Shown here: piece by piece, positions 35,400-46,800 of the stretch
Layout: the number at the start of each line of letters is the position of its first letter
How positions within the stretch are numbered: the stretch's first letter is position 1
NCBI RefSeq assembly: GCF_011064615.1
Contig: NZ_JAALJH010000001.1
Location: 248,001 to 312,000, forward strand
Length of the DNA stretch: 64,000 nucleotides
From: Aquisphaera insulae
Lineage (GTDB): Bacteria > Planctomycetota > Planctomycetia > Isosphaerales > Isosphaeraceae
Direction of reading: 5' to 3'
Translations under genes and position numbers: made by a program
Notes under the pieces: generated by a model
What the model saw: only the letters and a program-made list of their open reading frames with translations
Databases searched by the model: none
What the model was told of the DNA's origin: nothing

Positions 35400-37196
35400 A
35401 TGGAAGCGGTGGTCAATGCCTGCGAGGGAAGCGGCGAGGACGCCCGGATTCCTCGTCACCAGCACTCCTCTGGCCCCCGACCACGATCCCATCCGCTTGT
35501 CTCCGCACTGGTCGAGTCCATTGGCTTCGGATGGTCGCTTGGCGTGTTCGGCGTCGCGATGATGGGGATCCTGATCGGTTTCGGGACCGGCGCCGCCGAG
35601 TCACGCTCGACGTTCGGCTCCTCGAGAGTCTTCCACGAAGAGGCTGCCGCCGGGATCGCCGCCGAGGCTCGGCCCGCGCGCGGGCCGGAGGCCGATGGGG
35701 CCCCGAGCGAGTTCATGCGGTCGACCATCGCCGCACCGGTGTCCGAATCATCGAGCTCGGGCGCGGGACCATCGACCGTCACCCCCGCTCCTCCGCCGTT
35801 GACCATCGACGCGAGGCGTCTGAGCAACGCCTCGGGGCCGCCTCCGATCGCGGGCGGCTCCGTCCAGGTCTCCGGATCGGACAGCTCTCCCGCGCGGGCC
35901 GTCCACGACGACGGCCCGATGCAGGGCCGCCGGTTCCTGGTCCGCGATGATGCCGGCAACCCCGTCGTGACCAGGCTCTACGGCGAGCACGATGGGAAGG
36001 CGGTCCTCCTGCTCCCGGACGGTCAACTCGGCGTCCCGGACGTGCTGGTCCCCACGGCGGAGGCGTTCCGTCCGATGTCGGCCGATGAGGTCAAGACGCA
36101 CCTTCAGAAGGGGCCGCTCGCGGATTTTCGGGTGCACCAGACGACTCACTACCTGGTCTTCTACCAGTCCTCTCGGGGCTTCGCGGAAGAGAGCGCGAAG
36201 GTCCTCGAGGACCTCTACGGCCGACTCCTCGAGACCTTCCGCAAGAACGAAATGACGGTCTCGGATGCGGAGTTTCCCCTGGTCGCGGTCATCCACGCCA
36301 GCGAGCGCGACTTCCGGGCGAGCCACGAGGTGGGCCCGGACGTGCAGGCTTTCTATGAGATCTATTCCAACCGGATCATCTTTTACGAGAACTCGAGTCG
36401 CGATCAGGATTCACCGGAGGTCGCGGCGCTCCGGAAGCCGCAAACCGTGGCCCACGAAGGGACGCATCAGATCCTCCAGAACATCGGCGTGCAGCCCCGG
36501 CTGAGCGCCTGGCCGATCTGGCTCGTCGAGGGCCTGGCCGAGTACTGTGCGTCGCCGTCGATCCCGAGGAAGGGAGGCAAGCCCGCCTGGGACGGCATCG
36601 GCCTGGTCAACAGCCTCCACATGGCCACGCTCCGCGAGCTGAACGACCCGCTCTCCCTCGACATCCCGGGCCAGGACGAAGGCCCGAAGGAGCCTGTCCG
36701 AGAGCCGGGCCGGACGCTGCTGGAGTCCATGATCCGCAAGACGCACCTGACGCCGACGGAATATGCCCCGGCCTGGGCGATGGTCCACTACCTGGCCTTC
36801 AAGCGGCAGGCCGAGTTCGTCGCCTTCCTGAAGAGCATGAGCCAGTTGCCGCCGCTCGTGCCGAAGTCGCCCGAGGAGCAGACGGCCCTCTTCCGCGAGG
36901 CCTTCGGCGCGGACCTCAAGAAGATCGACAGGGCCGTCGAAGCCTATTTGAAGAAGCTGACCAAGCAAAAGGGCTTCGACCCGATGCCCTATTACCTCGT
37001 CCTCTACGAACAGCACCTGCCCACCGGGCAGGTGCGTCGCTCCGTGATGGTGAGCCAGTCCCCCCAGATGATCCAGCAGTGGCTGGAGAGGATCACCAGC
37101 CCCGACGGCGCTCCCCCCTCCTGGCAAGCCTTCCCCCATCCCACCCGAGCTCGCGCCGTGCTCGCCGCCAGGGAGTGGCTCAAAGGACCGAATTAG
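35400..37196 (+). CDS. DUF1570-type membrane-anchored zinc metallopeptidase
   Basis: 598 residues from ATG 35400 (start uncertain; weak Shine-Dalgarno). One transmembrane segment near residues 40-60 (GWSLGVFGVAMMGILIGFGTG) is followed by a low-complexity Ser/Pro/Ala linker to about 170. The catalytic region has HEGTH (352-356) and, 20 residues on, Glu377 in WLVEGLAEY, the gluzincin arrangement typical of DUF1570. The domain ends near residue 530. It is probably tethered outside the cytoplasmic membrane. No substrate can be inferred. The tRNA gene follows 121 nt downstream. Confidence 0.85.
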   Translation: MEAVVNACEGSGEDARIPRHQHSSGPRPRSHPLVSALVESIGFGWSLGVFGVAMMGILIGFGTGAAESRSTFGSSRVFHEEAAAGIAAEARPARGPEADGAPSEFMRSTIAAPVSESSSSGAGPSTVTPAPPPLTIDARRLSNASGPPPIAGGSVQVSGSDSSPARAVHDDGPMQGRRFLVRDDAGNPVVTRLYGEHDGKAVLLLPDGQLGVPDVLVPTAEAFRPMSADEVKTHLQKGPLADFRVHQTTHYLVFYQSSRGFAEESAKVLEDLYGRLLETFRKNEMTVSDAEFPLVAVIHASERDFRASHEVGPDVQAFYEIYSNRIIFYENSSRDQDSPEVAALRKPQTVAHEGTHQILQNIGVQPRLSAWPIWLVEGLAEYCASPSIPRKGGKPAWDGIGLVNSLHMATLRELNDPLSLDIPGQDEGPKEPVREPGRTLLESMIRKTHLTPTEYAPAWAMVHYLAFKRQAEFVAFLKSMSQLPPLVPKSPEEQTALFREAFGADLKKIDRAVEAYLKKLTKQKGFDPMPYYLVLYEQHLPTGQVRRSVMVSQSPQMIQQWLERITSPDGAPPSWQAFPHPTRARAVLAAREWLKGPN

Positions 37197-37236
37197 GCGA
37201 TTTCGGCCCGAGGTCACGGGTTCGCCGGGCGCCACC

Positions 37237-37265
37237 TAGGCAGGCCCGGCCCCGGACGCTAACAT
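37237..37265 (+). promoter_or_regulatory. Possible tRNA promoter
   Basis: TAGGCA and TAACAT separated by 17 nt, four of six consensus matches each, about 50 nt before the tRNA. Weak prediction. Confidence 0.25.
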
Positions 37266-37317
37266 GAAACTCCGTCGGCAAGGGGGAGACCGAGATTCCC
37301 TCCTCTCGACACGCCGG

Positions 37318-37390
37318 GGGGACGTAGCTCAATTGGGAGAGCGCCTGGTTTGCAACCAGGAGGTTGAGGGTTCGATCCCCTTCGTCTCCA
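37318..37390 (+). tRNA. tRNA-Ala (UGC)
   Basis: A 73-nt cloverleaf. The acceptor stem GGGGACG pairs with CGTCTCC and includes the G3-U70 wobble that identifies alanine tRNA. The D arm is GCTC-AATTGGGA-GAGC, the anticodon arm CCTGG-TTTGCAA-CCAGG has anticodon TGC, and the T arm carries GTTCGATCC. The discriminator is A. The 3' CCA is not encoded, so it relies on the CCA-adding enzyme. Confidence 0.97.
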
Positions 37391-37864
37391 CTCCGATTCG
37401 CATTGAAATGTGGACCCACTCATCGCCATTTCGTGGTGGGCCCGCAGACCTCGACGGCGAGGAGATGCGATCGCCGTTGCTTTTTTCGTCCGAACAGGAC
37501 ATTCTTTGACCATTTCCGAATTCCCAGCGGGCGATGTAGGCCCCACCCGATTTGCCGTAACCAGATCTGGTAACCTGCGAAGTCTCGCGCCGGCCAAGCG
37601 TTCCGAGGCGTCAGCCGGTCTTCAATCGCGTCGCAACGAATCGCGCAACTCCCAGAGCGACAGGATCATGGGTCAGAATCACTGACGACCTGCCGGGACC
37701 GATCGACGAGGCAGGTCCTGGGATCATTTGCGTCGCCGGAGAGTCGTTCGACGAATTTCTGTCGCGAATCGTCGATCGCTGGCAGTATTGAGTCCATCGA
37801 GCCACATCGACCGCCGTCCTGCGCCCCGAAGTGGACAATGTCGTCGCACCAGGAGCCTTCATCC
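37391..37864. other. Leader region upstream of the giant gene
   Basis: 474 nt with no convincing gene. It contains a perfect 12-bp palindrome, ACCAGATCTGGT (37560-37571), of operator type. A TTGACC (37506-37511) resembles a -35 box but lacks a good -10 partner. A Shine-Dalgarno AGGAG (37851-37855) closes the region. Confidence 0.45.
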
Positions 37865-40800
37865 ATGTCGAACTCAAGCCGTGCGCGCGGCTCATTCCGT
37901 AACGAGAGCCCCAAAGTACGGCGTGCCTCGGCTCGACACCGACGGGCGCTCGCCTTCACACCATGGATGCAAAGCCTCGAAGATCGGCGACTGATGGCCG
38001 TCTTCCTCGTGACGAACACGGGGGACGCCGGGGCCGGATCGCTCCGCCAGGCGATCACCGACGCCAACAGCTCCGGGGGGGCCGACACGATCGACTTCTC
38101 GATCGGTTCCGGGCTCCAGACGATCTCCCCGCTGTCGAGCCTCCCTGCCCTCACCGACACCGTCACCATCGATGGGACGACTCAGCCCGGTTTCGTCGGT
38201 ACGCCGCTGATCCGGATCGACGGCTCGTCGGCTGGCGGGAGCAATGGGCTGGTGCTGGGGGTCGGGTCGGATGGGAGCACGGTCCGGGGCCTCGGCATCG
38301 CCAACTTCAGCGCGGACGCGATCGTTCTGGCCAGCGGAAGCAACGTCGTCGAGGGCAACTGGATCGGCATCAACGCGACTGGAACGTCCGCGGCGGGGAA
38401 CGCGGTGGGTATCTTCGCCACGAGCTCTTCCAATGTGATCGGCGGCACCACGGCGGCCCAGCGGAACGTCATCAGCGGCAACACCTATGGTGTCTACCTC
38501 AGCTCGGCCTCGTCGAACAGTCTGTTGGGGAACTACATCGGCACGGATGCGGCGGGCACGTCCGCGGTCGCGAACGGGTATGGCGTGTATCTCACCAATT
38601 CCGCACTCAACACGATCGGCGGCGCGACCGCCGCGGATGCGAACGTCATCAGCGGCAACGCGAGCGGTGGCGTGTTCTTCGACGATTCGGGGTTCATCAA
38701 CTGGCTGCAGAACAATCTGGTCGGGGTGAAGGCCGACCAGAGTGCGGATCTGGTCAATTCGGGCACGGCGGTCGTGATCTCTGCGGGCGATATCGTCCGG
38801 GTCGCCGGCACGTTCACGGGCGATGTCAGCGTCCTCGGGTTCCTGGACCTCCGCGGCAACAGCGTCACCATCAACGGCGGCCTCTTCGGTTCCGGGACCG
38901 TGGCGAACAATGGGACGAGCACACCCGCGACCCTCACCATCAACGGTAACGGCACCTTCGACGGCAACATCCAGGATGGCGGGTCGGCCACCACGGCGTT
39001 GACGATCGGGGGGGGGAGCCAGGTCCTCACCGGGACCAACACGTACAGCGGCGGCACCACGATCTCCGCCGGTACGCTCCAGGTCGGCAACGGCGGCTCG
39101 ACGGGGAGCCTGGGATCCGGGCCGGTCGTCGATAACGGCACGCTCATCTACGACTTCTTCAACGGCATCAACGTCTCGAACCCAATCAGCGGCTCGGGCA
39201 CGCTGAACCTCTCGAGCACGAACGGTTCCATCACCCAGTCCGCCGGCGTCACCGTGGCCAACGTCATCGCCGGTGCCAGCTCGGGGATCGACCTCAGCGG
39301 GGGCGGGAATTCGATCACCTCCTTCAGTGCGTCCAACACCTCGAGCGGCGCGATCCGGCTGACGAACAGCTCGGCGACCCTGTCGATCATCGGAGTCACG
39401 CAGGCCGGCTCGGTGGCGGGCTCCGACATGACGGTCATTCAGACCGGTGCCCTGTCCATCGACGGCGCGGTCGCCACGACCGCCGCCGCGAACGGAGGCA
39501 TCAGCCTCGGGTCGACCGGCGCCATGACCGTGAACTCGAGCATCATCGCGGGCGGTGCGGGCTCGGTGACGCTGACCGCCAACCTGGCCGGAACGACCCC
39601 GGGCAACTTCACCGGCATCCTCGCCAATGTCCCCGGGGCGATCATCGAAAGCACCGCGGGCAACGTATCGTTCCAGGGGACGGGCGGAGATACCGGCGAC
39701 CACAACGCCGGGGTGATGATCGGCGCCGGGGCCCTGGTCCGAATCACGGGCGGTACCGGGAAGATAACGCTCGACGGGACCGGCGGCCTTTCGAGCGGTC
39801 GCGGGAACTTCGGCGTCTACGTGACCGATGCCGGGACGTCCCTGACGACCGGTGGCGGCAACATCGTATTGACCGGCACCGGCCGTGGCATCGGCTCATC
39901 GGACTACAGCAACGGGGTGAACCTCAACAACGGCGCCCAGGTGAGTGCCGGTGGAAGCGGCACGATCACGGTCCAGGGGGTCGGCGGTGGCGGCTCCGGT
40001 GGCTACAACTCCGGCATCTACATGATCGACGCCTCGACCCTTCTCTCGACGAATGGCGGCGACATCTCGATCACCGGCGACGGGGGTATTCCGGGGGACG
40101 AGGGCATCACTCTCGACTCGGGTATCATCAGCGCGTCCGGCTCCCACTCCGTGACGCTCACCTCCACGGTGGCTGCTAGCGGGCGAATCTACGTCGGCGC
40201 CAGCGTCAGCAGCGGATCGGGCGCCATCAACATCACGTCAGCACGCGACATCGACGTCTCTAACCTGAGCACCACCGGCACGCTGACAACGTCTTCCGCG
40301 ATCGGCACCTCCGTCGTCGCCGCGGTCGGCACCTTCCACGCCTCCAACACCACCAGCGGCGCCATCAGCCTGACCAACACGTCAACGACCCTGACCATCA
40401 CCGGGATCGACCAGAGCGGCACGGCCGGCGGCTCGGATGTGACGATCGACCAGACCGGGAGTCTCTCCGTCACCGCCGCCATCTCGACCACGGCCGCGGC
40501 CAACGGTGCCATCAGCCTGACGTCGACCGCGGGGATGACGTTCACCGGGGCGGTGACCGCGGGGGGCTCGGGCGATCTGAGCGTGATTGCCAACCAGGCC
40601 GGGGTAACGTCGGGGACCTTCGACGGTGTCTTCATCAACGGCCCGACGCTCCAGAGCGGCACGGGGAGCGTGCTCGTCCGGGGGACGGCAGGTAGCAGCG
40701 CTGTCGGCGGCAGGGGTGTAATCGTCCAGGGAGGTGGGAGGGTCATCACGACGGGCGGCACGGGCACGGTCACCATCCAGGGGACCGGCGGGACCGCGAC

Positions 40801-43800
40801 GAATGCCGGCCAGGAAGGAGTCGTGATCTCGGGGAGTGGCTTCGTCGTGACGTCCGGCGGCGGCGACGTCTCGATCATCGGCACGGCCGGGGGATTCGGG
40901 GCCAGCGCGGCGAACATCGGCGTCGTGGTCAACACGGGCGTCCTGGTTACCGCGGGCGGAACGGGCAAGGTCACCGTCCAGGGGACCGGCGGCGGGGTCA
41001 ACACGAACAACAACTGGGGCATTCAGGTCCTCGGCACCGTCACTTCGTCCGGCGGCGACGTGATCGTGACCGGGGTCGGTGGCGGGGCCGGGGGCGGGGC
41101 GAGCAATGCCGGCGTGATCGTCAACAACCTGATCACGGCGGGTGGAACCGGCACGGTGAACGTCACCGGCACGGGTAACGGCGGCAACGGCGTCCTCGTC
41201 ACGGGGACGGGGACGGTCATGTCCAACGCCGGCGACGTCTCGATAACCGCCCTGGTCAGCGGACTCGTCGTCAATCCAGGGACCGCGGTGATCGCGCCCG
41301 GGGCACACTCCGTGAGTCTCACGGCCAGCAACGGCGTGATCTCCATCCAGGGCACGGTCAGCTCGTCGTCGGGCGCCATCAACGCAACCACGAGCAACGG
41401 CCTCTCGGAAACGGGCGCCGGCCGATTCAGCACCACGGGTACGCTCACCGTTTCCGCCGTCACCGGCATCCTCCTGAGCGGAGCCGGCGCAAACTCGGTG
41501 GGAGGCTTCAGCGCCTTCAACGCGACGAGCGGCCCCATCAGGCTGGACAATACCGCCGCAACGCTATCCGTGATTGGCATCACCCAGAATGCCACCGGCG
41601 CCTCGACGGACGTGACCATCAACCAGACCGGCGACCTGATGATCAGCGGCGCCGTGTCCACCATCGCCGGGAACAACTCGACGCTTTCGCTCACATCGTC
41701 CGGGGCGACGACCATCAACGCCGGCATCTCCACGGGCGGCTCAGGGACGGTGACGCTGCAGGCGAATCAGGCCGGCACCACGGCCGGGACCTTCGACGGC
41801 CTGACGGTGAACGCCCTGGGGAGTATCACGACGGCGAGTGGGAACCTCAGCATTCAGGCGGTGGGCGGGACGGCCGGCGGCAGCGGGGTGAACATCAACG
41901 GCGGGGCAGACGTCCATGTCGGGGGGACCGGGATACTCGGCATCACCGGCACGGCGGGGGGCGGCACCGGCGGCTCTGGCGTGGAGATCTTCGGCACGTT
42001 CGGGGGCACGGCCGTCGTAAGCTCCTCGGGCGGGTCGGTGACGGTAACCGGCAACGGCCACCAGAGCTATGGCGTCCTCCTCTTCCAGGGCGGCCAGATC
42101 ACCGGGGCGACGTCCGGGAACACGGTCCTGGTCCAGGGGATGGCCACGACCTCCGGCATCGGCGTCTACGTCGTGTCCATCTCCGCGGACGTCTCTCAGA
42201 TCAGCTCTGGCGGTGGGAACGTGCAGGTGGTCGGCTTCGGCGCCGGCACCTGGCAAGGGGTCGTGGTCAATGGGTCCGGCGGACCGAACACGGCATTGAT
42301 CACGACCAGCGGGGGAAACTCCGTGAGTGTGACCGGCTATGGGGGGGGCATCGGGGCCAACGGCAGCGGCGTGGAGGTGAGCCAGTACGGCGCGATCACG
42401 TCCTCGGGCGGTCCGGTCTTCGTCCAGGGTGTTGGTTCCACCTCCGCCTACGGCATCTCGATCGGCGGGGCTGGGTTGCCCGCTTACGTGACGAATCCCG
42501 GCGGCGGATCCATCTCGCTGACGGCGGATTCGCTGAATATCGCCTCCGGCGCCAGCGTCTCGGCCGGGACCGGGCCGGTGACGATCGTGGACAATGCGAC
42601 GGGCACCCCGATCAACCTCGGCGGCGCGGACGTCCTCTCGGGAACCCCGACGCTCGGCCTCTCGGCCGCGGAGCTGTCGGCGATCACGGCCGGCATGCTC
42701 TATATCGGCAGCTCGACGAGCGGCGCGATCACGGTCAGTGCGGCCATCAACCGATCCTCGCCCACCGACATGATCCTCCAGTCCGGTGTTGGCGGTGACC
42801 TGAGCTTCGTCGGCTCGGGCGTCATCAATTCGGCGGGCGGCAGCGTGCAGCTCTGGACCTCCGGCACCCACGCCATCACGTCCACAACCGGGGCGATCGA
42901 CGTCATCGCGGGCGCGGGGTCGGTCTTCCTGACCGCCGGCACCGGCGGGATCGGTGCCAGCGGCAATCCTCTCATCGTTTCCGGCACGCTCCTGAGTTCC
43001 ACGAGCGGCGGCTCCTCCAGCCAGTTCCTGTTCGTGGCCGGTTCGATCACGATTGGCCCGGGCGGCCTCAACCCGGGCGGCGGTGGGACGCTCGAGCTGG
43101 ACGGAGGGACCTTCACCCTCGGCGGCTCCAACCGCATCAACGACGCCGCGAGCCTCAACGTCAATGGCGGGACGTTCTCGCTGGGCACCTTCAGCGAGAC
43201 GGTGGACACCGTCACGCTGACAAGCGGCAGCATCACCGGATCGACGGGGGTGCTCACGAGCACGAACACCATCCAGACCCAAGGCGGAACCATCAGCGCG
43301 ATCCTCGCCGGAGGAAACGGGCTGACCCAGACCACGACCGGCAGCACGACCCTTGCGGGGGCGAACACCTACACCGGCACGACGACCATCAACGGGGGGG
43401 CGCTGCTGGTCAACGGCAGCCTCGCGGGCCCGGTCCTGGTTTCCGCGGCCGGCACCCTGGGAGGGAGTGGCTCGGTCGGATCGGTGACCAACCAGGGGAC
43501 CGTCAGCCCCGGCAACTCTCCCGGCATCCTGACGATCAACGGCAACTACGTCCAGACCGGCACGTTGCTCGAGCAGGTCCAGGGCACGAATCCCGTCACG
43601 CCGGACTTCGATCGCCTGATCATCACGGGGAACGTCACCCTGGGGGGCACGCTGAATCCGGTCCTCCTCGCCGGCTACCTCCCCTCCCTCGGGAATTCCT
43701 ATCAGATCCTGGACAACAACGGGGCCTCGCCGATTTCGGGGACGTTCGCCGGCCTGGCCCAGGGGGCCCGGTTCGTCTTCGACCGGCGATTCTTCACGAT

Positions 43801-46800
43801 CAGCTACACCGGCGGCGACGGCAACGACGTGGTCATCTCGGCGTCGGGCCTGGCCGTGACCAACACGAACGACGCCGGCGCCGGTTCGCTCCGGCAGGCG
43901 ATCCTCTACGCGAACTCCAGCACCGGGGCCGAGGAGGTCGATTTCGGGATCGCGGGCGCCGGGGTCCAGACCATCTCGCCGCTCTCCGGCCTCCCCGCGA
44001 TCACGCATCCCGTGACGATCGACGGGAGTTCTCAGCCGGGTTACATCGGCTCTCCGCTAATCCGCCTCGACGGCACGTCGGCGGGGGCCGTCCCCGGCCT
44101 CTGGTTCTCGACCGGCTCGGACGGCAGCACGGTCCAGGATCTCGTCATCGGCCATTTCGGCGGCTCGGCGGGGACGGGAATCCTCCTGAACAGCAACAAC
44201 AATCGCATCCAGGGGAACTTGATCGGCACCGATGCGACGGGTACCGTCTCGGCGGCCAACACGAATGGCGTCTCGATAACGGGGACTGGGAACACGATCG
44301 GCGGTGTGACCGCGAATCTACCGAACACGATCGCCTACAACACGGCCGACGGCGTCCAGGTGATCAGCGGCACGGGCAACGCGATCCGAGGGAACGCGAT
44401 CTTCGGGAACGGCGGGCTGGGCATCGAGTTGGGGACGTCCGGCGTGCCTTCCCAGAACGTCCTCGGGGGTGCGGGGGCCGGGCCGAACCTCTCCCAGAAC
44501 TACCCGGTCCTGACCTCCGTGACCTACTCCGCGGCCAACGGCACGCGGATCACCGGGGACCTCAACACGGCACCGGGCACCACGGTCTACGTCGACCTCT
44601 ATTCCAACCCGGGCGTGATCTTGCCGGCCTATGGCCAGGGGCAGATCTACCTGGGAACGGTCGTGGTCACGACGGGCGTGTCCGGCGGCGCCCAGTTCAC
44701 GTTCAACGCCCCGGCGCTGGGGTTGGGATCGATCATATCGGCGACGGCGACCGACGCGGCCGGCAACACCTCCGAGTTCAGCTTCGATCTCGCGGAGGAC
44801 AATCCGCCCTCGGCCACCATGATCGCCCGAATCGGGGCGACGCCGGGCACGTCGTTCAACGTCGGCCAGCCGATCACCTTCGACGCAACCGGATCGATCA
44901 GCCCGGATTCGTATCCGCTCACCTATTCCTGGGACTATGGCGACCACACGACGGGCATCGGCCTGACCTCGTCTCACGCCTATGCCTACGACGGCACCTA
45001 CGTCGTCACGCTCACCGTCAACGACGGTCACGGCGGGATCGAGAGCACGACCAGGGCGCTCACGATCAACCGCGTCCCGCTGCTCTTGACCCTGAGTGCC
45101 CTCCCCGCCAGCATCGCCGCGGGCACTCCGCTCCTGGTCTCCGGGACGGTGACGGACGCCGCGTTCAACCCGGTCACCATCGCCCTGAACTGGGGGGACG
45201 GCTCCGCACCGACGACCCTGAACCTGGCGGCGGGCGTCACGACCTTTTCCGCGTCGCATACGTATCTCTCGGTCCTGCCCGGCGGATTGCCGGCCGCGAT
45301 CACGGTCAGTGCGGTCGACGCGCCCAATCCGGCCGCGATGCCTCCCACCGCCCCCCTGGTCCCGCTCACCACCAGCACGCCCTTCGATGCCGGCGGTTCG
45401 ACCGGCCAGCTCGTCACCTCGATCAACGTGGTCGCCCCGCCGATCTCCGTGTCGGGACTCACGCAAACCGCGACCTCGATCCACGAGAACGACTCGATCT
45501 CGCTGACCGGCTCGATTGTCGACCCCTATCCGCAGGCGTCCCACATCGTGACGATCGACTGGGGAGACGGAGCGGGGTCCGTCTCGACCGTCGCGCTCAA
45601 CCCGGGCGTCTTCTCCTTCTCGGGGACGCATCGCTATCTGAACAACCCGACCGGCGTGGCGGCCGGGTCGTACCCGATCGTCGTGACGGTCACGAACGAC
45701 CACGGACAGGCCGCGACCCTGTCCCGTTCCGTGACGGTCGCGAACGTCACCCCGTCGATCGCGATCCAGGCGCTCGCCCCCCCCGACGCCTCGTCCCTGG
45801 TGCCCCTCCAGGCCGTGGTGACCGACCCGGGGACTCTCGATCCCCACACCTACCAGTGGTCGGTCAACGGGATCGCGGTGGCCGGGGCCAATCAGCCGGT
45901 CTTCCTGTTCAATCCCAAGGACTTTGCGACGTCGACCGGCGGGACCTATGTCGTCTCCGCGAGCGTCGGCGATGACGTCGGCGCGACCTCACAGGTCACC
46001 GCCTCGTTGCTGATCGGTCCCTCGACGCCGGGCCACACAATCGTCCTCCTGGGTGCCGGCGGTGGCCAGGTCACCGTGACGGTCGACGCGCAGCCCGTGG
46101 GGACGTTCACCCCCGGGAACTTCGTCGTCTTCTACACCGCGAGCACGGGCAACCGCGTGACGATCGATCCCAGCCTGACCCAGCCGGCCGCGCTCGTCAG
46201 CACCCCCGGCGGGTCGAACACGCTGGTCGCGGGCTCGGGGGACGACACCCTCGTGAGCGCTCGCGGCAAGGACACGCTGATCGGCACCACGGGCCCCACC
46301 ACGTTCGTCCTGGTCCTCACGGGCGACGACCCGGTGCTCCAGGGCTCGACGGGGCTGAACACGATCGACCTCTCGCAGACGCCCCAGGACGTCACCCTGG
46401 ACCTGGGCCTGACGACCCCCCAGGTCGTCGACTCGGGGGGCGACGTGATCCAGCTCGCCTCCGGCACCTTCCAGAAGGCGATCGCGGGATCGGGCAACGT
46501 CACCCTCTACGCCGCGAACGGCGTCGCCTCGACGCTCATCGGCGGCACAGGCAATGCCCGGCTCTTCGCCGGCACCACCGGGAATTCCACCATCATCGGC
46601 GGGTCCGGCAACGCGACCGTGGTGGGAGGCGGCGGAAACTCAATCATCTACGGGACGACCGCAGGCACCACCTCGGTCGTCGGCGGATCCGGCAACGCGA
46701 CGGTCGTCGGCGGTGGCGGAAACTCGATCATCTACGGGACGACCGCAGGCACCACCTCGGTCGTCGGCGGATCGGGCAACGCGACGGTCATCGGCGGCGG

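Noticed and set aside
37318-37390. tRNA gene as an integration site for a mobile island carrying the giant gene
   Set aside because: No integrase, no direct repeat of the tRNA 3' end and no change in base composition were seen.
37506-37536. Promoter at TTGACC upstream of the giant gene
   Set aside because: No acceptable -10 hexamer at 16-18 nt.
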